Positions 39,201-52,201 of a stretch of 64,000 nucleotides of DNA are shown piece after piece; positions within the stretch are counted from its first letter, which is position 1; the number at the start of each line of letters is the position of its first letter. The notes under the pieces are model-generated. The model worked only from the letters and a program-made list of their open reading frames with translations, did no database searches and was not told where the DNA came from. Origin of the DNA: Myoxocephalus aenaeus (Eukaryota; Chordata; Actinopteri; Perciformes; Cottidae). The stretch spans positions 11,118,501 through 11,182,500 of the forward strand of contig JBAMJR010000031.1 in NCBI GenBank assembly GCA_038501785.1, written 5' to 3'. The translations under genes were made by a program, and so were the position numbers.

Positions 39201-42200
39201 GTCATATGCACTAAAGACTCTCCCAGCTCAACAGCTCTTAGTTTTAAGTTTGATCAACTGAACTAGAGTTATTTACACAGATCAGATTGGTCCCCCAAAA
39301 CATCCTGTGAATCCACCAGGTCTCTCTCACACTCACACACACACACTTTATATGTCCATAATATTTCATAGCCCAAACATCCCACCGCTACTCCTTAGAT
39401 AAAGGAAAGGCTATTAAAATACAGTAAAATCAAAAACTAATCAAAACAAAAGCCATATAAAAAGATGCAGTTCAGACCTGAAGACCTGGACAGAAGTTGG
39501 CTGTGTCGTTGGCGTTGTTGTAGTCGTAGTCTCCAATACCTTCGCCGAGCTCTCCAGACAGCCTTTTCTGGCCTTCTTGATTTAACTAGAGTAAACAAAA
39601 CAAAATATATCCTTCTTCACACAACACAAACAAATGATCTTCATGTATTTACGGATAGGGCACATATGGTGAATGTAGCATATCTCCATTTTGTGAAAAG
39701 TCACATTTAGTTTAAAAGCTGATGACCACAAGAAGTATGTGTATGTTGCTAATGATGTCATACTCCAGCCAACATATAACTCATATCAGTCTGTTTTGTG
39801 CATCTCTTCCACCAGCCGAGTGGTGAAGACTCACCGAGCTGGAGGGTTTGAGGCTGAGCTGGGAGAGCGTCTCTGGGGGAAACTGGAAGTCTGCTGGCAG
39901 AGTGGTTTTCTTATTGCTTGCACTGAGGGCAGACTTGCTGTTGGTGGTGGCAGCCTGCGGAGGGAAAGCCGACAATGTCAGATACATTTAAGAGTGCTTT
40001 AGGTTTCCTACACATTTTCATGCTCTTAATCCCACTGTATTTAGACATTTTGGTTAGATTTAGTCTCAAAGCCTCACAGGCAGGGGTGTCCTTTTTTTAA
40101 ATCTTAATATTGTATTTGTGGATTCTGTGTCATATTTCACTAACTTTATTTACTAGAGCTGAAACTGTAGTTGTATCAGATCTATTGGAGAGTTATGTGC
40201 CATGGTATCATCCAAGAGCCTGTGCTCAGATAAGCAGATGTAGCTGTTCATGACGGATGAATTTAAACTACTAGAGAAGTTTACATTTGAAATGTCACAA
40301 TCTGGTTTTATAACTAAATGAAACCTGAAAGGCTGCCAGAGCTGGAAAATGGGACATGAAAAATATTTACCAATGTGCTGAATGCTGTGTTGCTATGGCT
40401 ACAACACAAATAATTGCCAAACATTTGCCCAAAGGAAATAATATCCGACTACCAGCACCTCTAAAGCTCACTAATTAGCATGGCATATACTGTTTGTTGA
40501 ATTTGTAAAAAGGAAAAAGTTATTTAGTACGATTTTGCTACTTTTGGACAGAGCCTGGCTGTTTGCCAGTTTCCAGTGTATGCTAAGCCGGCTGTCCGCT
40601 CTAGTTATACATTTATTGTACAGATAGGAGTGGTATGAATCGTCTCATTTAACTCCTGTCAAGAGAGCAGATTTCTCCACATGTAGCACCATTCCTTTAA
40701 TACTAAGCAATACATGTCATGCAATATTTATACCAGATGACACTCATATATTGTGTTTCCACAAAAGCAAAGAGGGTTCCTACTCTCGTGGTGCGGAAGT
40801 AGGTGTCAAAGTTGACATCATCATCATTGAAGTCTATTTCAAAGGTCTTCTTGGGCTTCCTTTTACGCGTCTCTTTGTCCGGCAAATGGTCCACTGCAGG
40901 AGATTTAGTACATGAAAACAGAGAGACAGATGAGAGGGATAATTGTTGTAGCACACATTCAGCAGGGGAGGACAACCATTCGAAATGCATCTTGGCCGTT
41001 AGAGAAAACGTGAAAGCCCAATTTATCCCCCAAAACACAAAAATAACCCTAATGTGTACGTACATACATTATGCTGCAGTGTTACACAGCTCCCAATACA
41101 AAAAAAAGAAAACAACGCTCCACATAATGACAGCACAATGAGAACACATTTATTGTTAAATTGTTTTAGCACTAGGTCTACATGTATCAAATACATGCAC
41201 AGATAATAACAATAATAAGTAACATGTCTTGCTCATGGGCAATTACTTTGACACCGAAACTGTCTCTAATTATGTGTTAAACCATAATTTTCACTCACAC
41301 TTGTGCTTTGGCTTGAACTGCCAGTAGCCGGGTCCAGCCCATGTGGCCATGGTCCTGGGGCTGAAGTATGAATAGTCCCTGGGCTGAGAGGACAACTGCA
41401 GACACATAGTGGCGATGTCTCCCTCTCCAATGGGAATCACATCCCTGTAACACCATCACACCAGCGTGAGAAACCAGCAAGCACAGACACAAATCAGCCT
41501 TCTGCTAATAAAGCTTGCAACAGTTGGATTTTGACCCATTCAGTATGGCCTAATTAATTAAATATGCACTATCCTGGAGATAACGGGCAATGCAATTACT
41601 TAACCCCCATGAATACAGAATACTTCCAAACTTAAGTAGACATTAAGCAGAGGCTATAGAACCTAATGGAGGATAGTATCTTATCCTAACATAAGGTAAA
41701 AGAGAAAGGGTGCTGAAAATAGAGCCATGGATAGAAACTTGAGCCTGAGACTATAAAACATCTTTAAACAACAGAAAAATAATTTAATCAGGTGGTCTGG
41801 TTAAAGGGCGAGTTCCTCCGAGCAGAAGACGAACGTCACTGTTCAATTGATAAACAAGGTTAAACAACTGCTTAACAACCCACTATCTTACCTTCCTTTG
41901 CCGGAGCCGGAGGCCTCACAACCGTCCTTGTACTCCTTAGATCTCTCCTCACAGTCGCCTCCTCCCTCCTCATAGTCGGCGTCAAAGTCATGGCAGTCAT
42001 CTTCTTCAGGCTCGGGCTCAGCGTTCACATCGAACACGTGTTCCCCCTGCTTGATTTTCTCCAAGAGCTGATTCATGGTCTGGAAGAAAATTCACAGTAT
42101 CCGTCAGCCGGGACCTGACTGTCTGTAAATAAGACTTAAACGGTTGTTTTAATATCATATGGGTATAAGGTAGTGTGGATCCTAAGCTTAAATTGGTCAT

Positions 42201-45200
42201 CACTTTAGTCTTTACAGCATGACAGAAGATACCAAGCGACGCATCCTTTGTTTTTAGGTCACCGTAGCATGTCATTGTCCAAACAGTGGTGTCTCTGAGC
42301 CAAAGACCGTATCAACTGGGCACTACGGTTGTAGACTGGGAATCGAGATCCCAGAAAATGCACACCAAAATCAGACCCTATTTTGCTGGGGAAAAAATAA
42401 CTGAGGGAATTTTTAGCACGTGTGTAGACCAAGAAGAGTCACGTTATCAAAAAGTCTAAACATAATTAGTTTCCAATTTGAATGCAACTCATATCATGTA
42501 GTGTAATGCCCCTTGTGTAGAAATGAAGGTACTATCACACTTAGCACGGCTTTGCTCTTGTCCGTCTCCATTATACAGTATGTTCCTGAATTTACTGATA
42601 GATCAACAGAGCATCAAAAGATGAGTGAATTCTCCCTCTGCTGAACAAGGGAAACTACAAAGAGCCTGTCGCACTTATAAACGTATATGTTGAACTTACA
42701 ATTTGAATATTTCATTTTAATTCCAAATTAACAGTGAAAGATAACGTCTGTACTGAAACAAAGTCGTCTCCAAACCTCGTTAAAAAGACGCACACGTGGT
42801 AGAAATAGATCGGAAATGCTACTATTTTGGATCAAATATTCAGCTGTAGGTTTCTACCAACAGGATTTTGCAGCGTTCACAAAGTTCATTTTAAGATGTT
42901 TGAAGGCCTTTTCAGTACCCCATTGAATGCCATGTCCTTTTTTTATGATCAGACAAGCCACAGTATGAAAGATGACAATATGGCCTGTAATTATCTATTT
43001 TTAAATGACATTTTCAGTACTTCGCAGCAGTATACAACAATAATTCCTAATTATTATTAATAGTAGTCTTTGTTATTGTGAGGCGATGAGGTTCCCAACT
43101 ACTGTAGCTGGAAGATAGTGAGAGTATTTGTTAAAGATCTGATGCTGCTGACTGAAATTCCACAAAAACGATTGAACACATCCTGCAGCAAAATCCACCG
43201 TTACAACAATCTGACTTTTAGATTTTAGGTGTATAACATCTTCCAACAGTTTACAATTATGTAGATAAACATTTTGGAACCAATATCCCAGTCTACAGCG
43301 GGAAAGAGAACATATTAAAAACGTTTGTGAATGAAATGTATGGCTTTTCAATCTTTGAAAAACAAAAAGTGAACTGAATAATTGTAAAGACTTTTGGGGA
43401 CCTGTAGACTTATTGTACAGTTGTACGGCAAAATATTATTTAGAGTAAGCGTCAACAAAGCAAAATCTATAAATACAGGCTGTTTATGAAATGGCTTAGT
43501 GCAGACGATTGAACGAACGTTACACCTCAATGTCCATGAACAATTCACCTGTTCACCTTCACAGTTCTGACAGATTTTGTGTTTCTGCTACTCATATAGA
43601 AACATATATGTATAAATAAATAAACTGGTAACGCAATGAGAGTAACGTTTCTGTATGGTTGGCACTGTTTTCTCCACCTCCAAGATGGAACACGTTTAAG
43701 AGGGATTGATGGTTTTATTACCAAGAAATATGAGAAATATGAAAAAATTACATCAGAGCAATTTATAACATTGTTTGGTGGTTAAATAGGTTCTCTGACC
43801 TGCTCAGGGTTCCAGCTCGTGAAGGAGAAGTCCTGAAGCGAGGGGCAGATGGAGCTTTTCTCCGTGGAATGTTGCAGTCCGGCTGGCAGAAACAAATCAC
43901 AGAAAGATGCTCAGAATGAATAGCCTGAACACCAATAACAGACACCTATAATTTTGCCTACTGACAAATCTAGACTGAACTTTACATACCTAAAGATACA
44001 AGGATTATTAACTGCCACTGACTCGTATCAGTTTACCACACCACATTTTAGCCCTGTTACTAGTAATAGGAAGTAGAGTCTTTAACAAGGCTAAAGACAA
44101 GGCCCCACTGTAAGACAATGCAGCATTGCATTAGAAGAGACAATGCTAGCAAAGTTAAAGAAAATACTGTTATGTCAGTATTTAGCATTTAGTATTTAGT
44201 ACTCCCATAGTGTTGGTCTCCCATTCATTGCTGTGACTCCGGCTTCCAATTCCTGATTATCCAACTCTCTCAACAATGCCCAACACACATTTGAAACCAT
44301 TGCTCCGAGCCAAATAGGAATCACAAACCGCAAGCCTTTGCGGACAAAAAGAGCTAGAAAGCACATCAACTTAAGCAACACTACCAAGCCGGTAAAAATT
44401 ATTTGGGAATAAAGCAACGTCAGGAAATGTTGTCCAACTTGCATGTGCTATCAATATGACAAGTTATGTTATGGAACGTTATCCATATTGGGGAGCTCTG
44501 ATAGAAAGCACTGTAGTTCATGCTCAGGAAAACCGGAGAATGTTGAAATTATTATCTCGGACCATACATAAGCTCTTCCGGAACATCCAACCTTTTCTTC
44601 TATTTTCCATGTTTTCGATGACAGGAATATTACTAAACTTTCTTTTCAGGTTTTCTAGGATGCATTGGGAACCCTGTCAAAAGCTACGCTAGGTGGCACT
44701 AAGGTTCAGACAAACACTTGAATGGGACAGTGTTTAATGAATACCTCACAATTTATGCAAATAAAATGTACATAGTTTTTACCCATGAACGGGGATGCAG
44801 GGACTCCCTGCGGAGGTGGAGGAGAGTATGAGGGTGTGGACTGCAGGAGGGTCATGTAGGAGGGAAACAGCAGCTCGCAGCGACTGTTCTCACTGAAGAG
44901 AACTGACAGAAAGACTCCGGCCGTGCTGCTCTCATCGAATGATGAGGCCATCCGCTGAAACATGGGGTCCACCTGGGTGAAGAAGAAGTTGACAGCCATT
45001 GATAACGGTAGTACGGTCAAAAATACTTATAATTATAATACTGAAACAGACTTCAAAGTGAAATGTCCTTTATTTATGCTAATGCATTTTTTAAATACCC
45101 AAGCATGCGGATCAGTTGGGTATGGTAAAGGCGGCTATCAGCTTTAGATAAACATCTCAAGGCTCTTAAGATGATAGCTTAGTGACCCTTGTCTAATATT

Positions 45201-46501
45201 TATCTCAATCATCAACTTATCAGTCAAGTACACAGAGGATATAAGGCGATTATAAAATTTGAATTAATGAAAGACTGATATTCTGTAAATAACTGCAGGG
45301 TTGTTGCCTTGGCAAACATTTAAGTGACCTTTGTACATGAGCACATACAAAACAATTAAATAACTACCCAATCAGTAATGGGTTGATATTGTTTGACATC
45401 TGAAGAAAACTCTTTACAACTTCCCGGTAGGCAGATAAGACCTCAAGAAATGTCCACGCACTCACTAATATTAATGCAAGTTGCGTCCAATATTATGTTT
45501 GTGAATGAAGCGGTACTGTTGCTTCAACTTATACATGTTAAGCACCGCAAATTATAACAATATAACATGATACACCTGGTAATTACATTCTGCCCCAACA
45601 GCACAACTAACGTCTTAAAACTGTTCTGTAAAGATAACACCATACCTCACACTTTCTCTCAGACTCCGCGCTATTGATGTTGCTTAGGTTCTGCTCTACT
45701 GTCCTCTTAGGAGGTCTCTTTTTCTTTGGCTGTTTGGCAGTCACTTCACCTTCATCTCCGTCATCCTCCTTCGAACCATGGTCTGGACATGCACAAATAA
45801 TGAGAAATAAAAAGCATTCAAATAATGTAAAAAAAAATAATAAAAATGTGGGTAGACCATGAGTTACATTGTGTAGATAGAACAAAGCTCAAAACCCTGC
45901 ATCTAGCTACAGTGTAATTGAGTACTCAATTGAAAAACCAACATGTAAAATAAATACAAAATTAAATAAATGATACTGCTGAAGCTCTCACCATCTCCTG
46001 GCTTGGTCTCAGCCCCCAGGCCTCCCAGCACCCTGTAGGCATCAGCATGAACGGCATCCACCCTCACAGCATAGATCTTTGTACTGGCATCCAAAGTGCC
46101 AGCTGCCACCTTTCAGAGGACAGAAACACACTATTCAGGTCATGTCATATAGCCCAATATCACAAATTGGAATGCTCTACTACTTCACTGGATTCAGATC
46201 TTTAAAGGATAACATAAAACCTGTTTATATATCCACCCAGACCATTTATCTAGTTTCTTCGAAGTAAATCACAGAAAAAATGAATCCAAGATACATTACA
46301 CATTTATTGTACTGATGACTACAAAGTCTGTATGTGACAAATAAAAATTCAAACCTTGAAGTTTGTGAGCTCAGAATCCTTCTGTTTGAGAATATCAGCC
46401 ATGTAATCAATCAGATGCAGACCAAATGCATTTTTGGTGGTGATTTTCTGCCAAAAAGAAATGAATTGGATTTTTGATTAGATTTTTACTTCAGGTCATA
46501 A

Positions 46502-46550
<49 letters not shown>

Positions 46551-46967
46551 CATGTACTCACATTCTCAGTGGAGAGTTTTATGCAGGTGGAGTAATGCTC
46601 TGAGATCTGTGCATTTGACAGCTTGGGTACAGCAGCAGGAGTCCCTGTGGCACTGCATACAAAAATAAGATGACATTTTAGCTCTCAGGGTGCATAATAG
46701 CAGGGCAGACAAATACTGGCTCAAAAAACACATCTTCTTCACACTTTACCTGTGAGATGTAGAGTCGTTAAAAGAGGAGTCAGTGGCAGTTTGAAGGTCA
46801 ATGACTCTTGACCGCCGCCGCTGCCGTCGTTCCTGCTCATCATCATTGCCGGGGAAGGCGGTCAGCAGTGGGGTGCTGCAGGCTGCAGGGGACAGACCCT
46901 TGTTCTTCAAAGAGGATGACATCCATCCTGGACGTACCCGGGAGACTGGTGTGGAGGCCGAACTCAT
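36207..46967 (-). CDS. ncaph: NCAPH, condensin I kleisin subunit (691 aa)
   Basis: Kleisin (Barren) subunit that bridges the SMC2 and SMC4 heads in condensin I and drives mitotic chromosome compaction. Coding exons: 46750-46967, 46562-46652, 46355-46447, 45992-46109, 45646-45782, 44783-44972, 43800-43882, 41892-42079, 41299-41444, 40784-40893, 39835-39954, 39478-39585, 38737-38886, 38454-38564, 38194-38270, 36663-36738, 36207-36266; stop at 36207-36209. Phases join to 2,076 bp. Human NCAPH has 741 residues. Matches include EHYSTCIKLSTEN, TTKNAFGLHLID, VAAGTLDASTKIYAVRVDAVHAD, DYDYNNANDT and MAQNLSVPLAF. The N-terminal SMC2-binding part is in exons 3-5; the C-terminal winged-helix SMC4 contact is in exons 15-18. 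Acidic runs occur in exons 9 and 14 (five Asp from GAT repeats). The start ATG is the first codon after an acceptor; exon 1 (from 48034 upward) is non-coding. Confidence 0.97.
40410..40700. repeat. Degenerate copy of a common teleost non-autonomous repeat, NCAPH intron
   Basis: Contains ACCAGCACCTCTAAAGCTCA, then an inverted arm TTTTGGACAGAGCCTGGCTG...CCAGTTTCC..TATGCTAAGC, then GTACAGAT..GAGTGGTAT..ATCGTCTCATTTAACTC and ends ATTCCTTTAA. The order and internal inversion match a fish repeat I know from many genomes. It lies between exons 11 and 12 of NCAPH. The left border is uncertain. Confidence 0.7.
46503..46547. repeat. (AC)22 microsatellite just after an NCAPH splice donor
   Basis: 45-bp AC tract in the intron beginning 14 bp past the donor of the exon at 46562-46652. 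Confidence 0.95.
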
Positions 46968-47662
46968 CTTAGTCGGAGACAAAGAAAAACGATCAGAGTC
47001 TGCATGCTGACACAGGTCCAAATTTCACAGTCAAGTAAAATTGCTTGGATCGTGTTTCAATTTGGTAAAAGATACAAAATAAAGTAGATACCAGATACTG
47101 AACACGTAACCAAATCTCATACTGAAAGGTTTCTGCATCTCACTTGAACAGCATCATTGTGTTTCATGATATTAACAAAATGACAAGTTGGATTTTTCAA
47201 GGGCAATATACAGTATTTTGAATGCATCTAAAAATGGCTTGCAGTGAAGACTACCAGTCAGATACGTGGAAAGCATCCTTGTTTTTTCTGTTACTATTAT
47301 TTGACACGCTTCACTCCTCATTGAACTGACATACAATAGTTAGCCATATCTTGAGGAATCAAGAATGTCCGAAGAAAACAAAAATAAATCTGCATTTATG
47401 CCACAGAATAATATTAGCATTAATTTATATTTGTTTTCTCCCCGTGGCAGAATCAAAAATAAAACTACTAACCTAGTTAGTAGTAGTAGTAGAGTAATCT
47501 ATAACGTTATATAAATTCTCTCTTCATAACAAATCACTATGTCTTTTTTCCCCCAATCCATCAACATTATCCACCCACATACTGTGAATCGTTTCGAACA
47601 CGTGTGTATGGGTTCCAGCTAATTAACATTAGCTTTCTCCCGTCCTTTCTGATTTAACTAAT

Positions 47663-47726
47663 CGGCAGCTGCCACCGCGACCCGACCCCGGACTAAGCGG
47701 ATGAAAATGGATGGATGGATGGATGG
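47663..47726 (+). mobile_element. 5'-truncated Rex3-like (RTE) LINE tail in NCAPH intron 1
   Basis: Short GC-rich end (GCGACCCGACCCCGGA, AAGCGGATGAAAATGG) running into GGATGGATGGATGG. Rex3 retroelements of fish end in such GATG tandem units, and most copies are strongly 5'-truncated. Confidence 0.6.
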
Positions 47727-48033
47727 TAGCTTGAACGAGACTCGCACATAAACAAAAGTACTTCAGTGAAGTTTTAACGTTTACTTGGTTAATGAGTGAT
47801 TTACGTTAGCGCCGATAAAAAGAAAGTAAAACGTTATCTTAACACAGCATATTTGCTAAGCTGTTTTATCAACACGAACAAAACAAACAGCTCTATAAGT
47901 TGATACATAGGCTAACATCACATTAGCATTAGCGTTAGCTGATATGAACGTGTTTTCACCATCATTGTCGGTTAACTGGCTTACTGACACACAAAGTCTC
48001 AACCACAAAACCTACTTAGTCCACTCAACGTAC

Positions 48034-48152
48034 CTCGAAATGTCTAAAATCCAATGTGGCTTTCTCGTGGCTCGATATAATTTGTAACACGACATACAGT
48101 GCAAGAGCTACTGTAGTCTTTCTTCCTGTTCAGCGTTTGAATTTTTGCGCCG
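48034..48152 (-). promoter_or_regulatory. NCAPH non-coding exon 1 and remaining proximal promoter
   Basis: CGAG|GTACGT at 48034/48033 is a strong donor that would join to the acceptor before the ATG at 46967, so exon 1 is 5' UTR. Upstream, the gene strand reads GGCGCAAAAATTCAAA, an E2F/CDE-like GC motif followed by a CHR-like TTYRAA hexamer in reverse. Such pairs occur in G2/M genes, but the match is imperfect. The LINE begins 14 bp beyond. Transcription start not determined. Confidence 0.5.
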
Positions 48153-48165
48153 AACGGTTTACGTA
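48153..48165. repeat. LINE target-site duplication, left copy
   Basis: AACGGTTTACGTA, identical to 53566-53578. It lies next to the GAA-repeat tail of the element. Confidence 0.97.
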
Positions 48166-48461
48166 CTTCTTCTTCTTCTTTGAGGTTTATTGGCGGTTGG
48201 CAAACAACTGTTTGGTGCATTACCGCCACCAACTGGTATGGAGTGTGGATCAGGATGTCTACAACTTGCCCTATCAACATATCACACTACTAAATAAAAT
48301 AACCAATGACAACAACAACCCACAACAAACAAAAACAACAAAAACAAACTAAAACAAACAACAACAACAACACAAATACCATATGTATACATACTTATAC
48401 ATATATATAGCTTCAACAAACCAAATAATAACTACCCCACCAAAATAAATAAACCGAGGTC
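48166..48461 (-). other. LINE 3' UTR and (GAA)n tail
   Basis: From the C-terminal stop the strand is TTG/TTTG-rich (plus strand AACAACAAC runs at 48300-48375). It then has a compact GGCGGTAATGCACC...GGCGGT-containing end shared by many fish elements of this type, then four GAA-type units. The tail is probably the reverse-transcription recognition end. Confidence 0.7.
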
Positions 48462-51400
48462 TCATATTCTTTCAATAATCCTTGTTATCCTAAGATACTG
48501 CAATAGTGCTTTATAGCACCCACTGGAGTTTCCTTGCAGCACACATGCCATATCCAGCCGTACCCCCTCCTTGCCGAGGCCTCCAACTAGCTGTCTCCTT
48601 TCATTCGCATACCTCTGACAGTGTAGAATAACATGATCGATTGTTTCTACCTGCCCACAATAGTCACATCTTCCCGTGTCGTGTTTCCCTATTTTCCATA
48701 GCATGCCGTTCAGCCCAGTGTGTCCAAATCACAGCCTTGAAATGACGGTTTCCTCTCTCCTGTTCCCTCCTGCCCATCTCATTCCCCCCACTTTCCTCTG
48801 GACTCTGTAAAACCATCGCCCTTTTCTGTCCTCCTCCCATTGTTTCTGCCACCTTTCATTTAACCTCTTTTTGATAATCCCCTTGGCCTCTGATTTACTG
48901 AAGTTCACTTCAACTCTTGAGCCACTCTTTGCGGCTTCTTTTGCCACTCTATCCGCCATTTCATTTCATTTCCTTTAACCCCCACATGTGCAGGCACCCA
49001 TACTAACACCACTGTCATACCCATCATTTGAATCCTGTATAATATTTGCTCCATTTCAATAAGGATGTCCGGTCTACTGTCTGAATGACTGTTCTGTAAG
49101 CTGTCTAGTGATGCACTGGAGTCTGAACAAATGATCGACCTTAATGGTCTTGTATCCTCTACCCATTGTAGTGCAAACATTATTGCCAGCATTTCCCCTG
49201 TGTACACCGATACACCCTCTGTAATCATTTCCCTATTTTTATGTTAAATTCTGGCACTATAACGGCTATTCCTACTTTATTTTCTGAATTCTTTGATGCG
49301 TCTGTGTAGATCTGGACATAACTGTGGTAATTGTCTGAATTGTGTGCACATTAACCGTACCCCCTCTATCCTTGTTCTTCTGTTTAAGTAAAGCCAAGTC
49401 TACTGTTGCCTCAGGAAGTATCCACGGTGCTACTGCTGGCAATGGAACTGTTGGACTGAAGTTTAATTTGTCAATGTTCATTTCTTTTGCTTTCTGTGCT
49501 GCTGTCCATCCAAAGCTTCTTGTCTCCCTTCTCTCCTTCTCCCAGCAGGGTCTTAAGGTTTCCTGAGTTGGATGTTCTTCACTGTGGCCCCGAAGATTCG
49601 CCCAATAGGTTAATGCCAACTGTGTTCTTCGTAACTCTAGAGGCATTTCCCCCATTTCCACCTGTAGTGCTGCCGTTGGAGTTGTCTTAAAAGCACCGGT
49701 GCATATTCTCATGGCCTGATATTGGATTTTATCTAATTGTTTTAGTGATGATGTTGCTGCCGAGCCATACACCACACACCCATAATCCAATATAGATCGA
49801 ATTAATCCAATGTATATCGCTTTCAAAGCAGTTCTATCTGCCCCCCATTCCCTTCCCACCAAACACCTCATTATATTTAACACTTTCTTACATTTATCCT
49901 CTACTTTTTTAATATGTACAGCCCATGTGATCCTTTCGTCAAACCACAAACCCAAAAATGTAAAGTGTTTTACTCTTTCCAATTCGTGATTATATAGTCT
50001 TAGTTTTACATCACTACCAATTTGTCTCCTTGTAAAGAACATTGTTTTTGTTTTTTCTGCTGAAAATTTAAAACCCCATTTATATGACCACTCTTCTACT
50101 TTACAGATGGCTCTCTGCAGCTTCTTTACTATGAATTCCACATTTCTTCCCCTCTTCCAAATTGACCCATCATCCGCAAATAGTGATAATCCCATGTCAT
50201 TTTCTACTTCACTGAACACCTCATTTATCATTATGGAAAATAGTAACGGACTGACTATACTCCCTTGAGGAGTTCCGTTTTCGATGCCATACTTTCCTGA
50301 ATAGCTCTCTCCAACTCTGACTACTATGAATCTGTTTAATAAAAAATCTTTTATCCATCTATATACATTCGACCCTTAACACCCAACTTGCAAATTCTAA
50401 TTAATAATCCTTCTCTCCACATCATATCATATGCCTTTTCTATGTCAAAGAAGACCGCTACCACACTTTCTTTGTTTACTTGTGCTTTTCTAATTTCATG
50501 TTCCAAACTTAAAGCCGGATCTATTGTATTTCTCCCTTTCCTGAAACCACTCTGATATTTGGATAAATATCCTTTACTTTCTACATGATATGTTAATCTT
50601 TCATTTATCATTTTCTCCATTGTTTTGCAGGTATTTGAAGTTAAAGCTATTGGTCTATAATTCCCTGGGTTGGTGCACTCTTTACCTGGCTTGTGTATCG
50701 GGACTATAATGGCCTCCTTCCAACTTTTAGGCAATTTCCCACCCTCCCAAACTTTATTATATAGCTCCAGCAGTAGATCCTGAGATGATTCCCCTAAATG
50801 TCTTAACATGATGTAGCTGATTTGATCCTTGCCTGGTGCTGACATTTTCGTTTTCTTTAGACATCTCCTAAATTCCGTCTTTGTGAAAGGCTTGTTTAGC
50901 AGATTACTAGTCTCTTCCTCTTGCCGTAAAACATCTTCATTCTCCACCATTGTAGTTTCCCTCCCCCTTTTGCCCTCTTCACCAATATTGCCTGAACTAT
51001 GGATGTTGACAAAAGTTTGTGCCAACATCTCAGCTTTCTCCTCATCTCTCACTGCTGTTGTTTCCCCATCATTTAGGACTGGATACCCAAACTCTCTTTT
51101 AATCCCGTTCATTCTTTTTATCATTTTCCATACTTTACCAATTTTTGTCTCCCTTCCTATTGAGTCACAAAATTTCCTCCAAAAGTCTTTCTTTGCATTT
51201 TTTATTCTCCTCCTAACATTTGCTTGTAACTTTTTATATTCAATAAGATTTTGAAAACTATGATTCTTTTTTAATACTTTAAATGCTTTATTTCGAGATT
51301 TAATTGCTTCATCGCATTCTTTTGTCCACCAGGGTAAGATCTTCTTTTTGTGCTTCCCTCCCTTCTTCTGCATGGACTGCTTTTCCGCCTCTAGAATTGC

Positions 51401-52201
51401 TTGACATATAGACTCATTTAGCTCATCTACATCCTCACTGACATAAACTTTCTCCATTTCTTGATCACTGACCCTTCTAAATTTCTCCCAGTCAGCGCTG
51501 CTAAAAGACCATTTGTGTGGCACTTCTGTCTCGTTTTCTTCCAGACTCCGCCCTATTTTAATCCTTATTGGATAGTGGTCACTTCCTATTGTTGTTCCTC
51601 TAATGACTTCCCAAGAGCTAATACTTGCCAGTGAATCTGACACCAAAGTAAGGTCAATAGCAGACTCTGTTCCTGTTCTTATGTTACATCTGGTCCCAGT
51701 TCCATTATTTAAGCATACTAGATTTTTCCTCTCCATTAACTCTTCTATAACCTTTCCATTTCCATCATTTCTACTACCCCATAATGTGCTGTGAGCATTA
51801 AAATCTCCACAACATATCAGTTTCCCTTCTAAATGTACTGCTAATTCCTCCAGTAATTCAATAGACAGTTTCTTACATGGGTTATAAAAGTTTACTATTC
51901 TCATCCTTCCTTCTCTTGTCCAAACTTCAATGATCACATATTCCAGCTGTGTTCCTTTCCCCAAAACTTTATACTGAATTCCTTGTTTTATAAATATTAT
52001 GCAGCCCCCTCCTCCTCCATTATCCCCCGCTCTATCCCTGCGAATACTATTATATCCTTTAATAACAAACTCTAGTGCTGGTTTAAGCCACGTTTCCTGA
52101 ACACATATAATTTCTGGTTTCTTTTTTAGGTTTTTAATGAATCCTATGAACTCTTGGCCATTCGATAACAAGCTTCTTGCGTTCCACTGTAGTACCATCA
52201 T
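48462..52201 (-). pseudogene. LINE ORF2: endonuclease, reverse transcriptase, RNase H (broken)
   Basis: Open from 52201 to 50351 (616 codons). An apurinic-like endonuclease covers residues 1 to about 230 (QWNARSL, VQETWL, GDFNAH, SDHYPI). The first reverse-transcriptase blocks follow (PGKDQIS, NYRPIALTS, VFFDIEKAYD). A frame change at about 50366-50372, in a TATATA run, separates these from the FADD catalytic block at 50169-50180. Further breaks are near 49331-49349, at 49236-49240 (T-run), at 48957-48973 (an extra five-base ATTTC unit) and at TGA 48729-48731, probably from CGA. RNase H (YTDAS near 49290, GEMLAI, SDSSASLDS, VPAHVGVKGNE) and a final CDYCG...DHVILHC zinc knuckle remain readable. 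The protein cannot be made whole from this copy. Confidence 0.9.

Noticed and set aside
44190..44730. Possible inverted-repeat element in NCAPH intron 7
   Set aside because: Only a short TCCCATTCA match is shared between the ends, too weak to call a transposon.
46968..47021. Longer NCAPH N-terminus reading upstream of 46967
   Set aside because: The upstream frame has no ATG (it would need TTG) and a good pyrimidine tract and AG directly precede the ATG at 46967, so this is intron.
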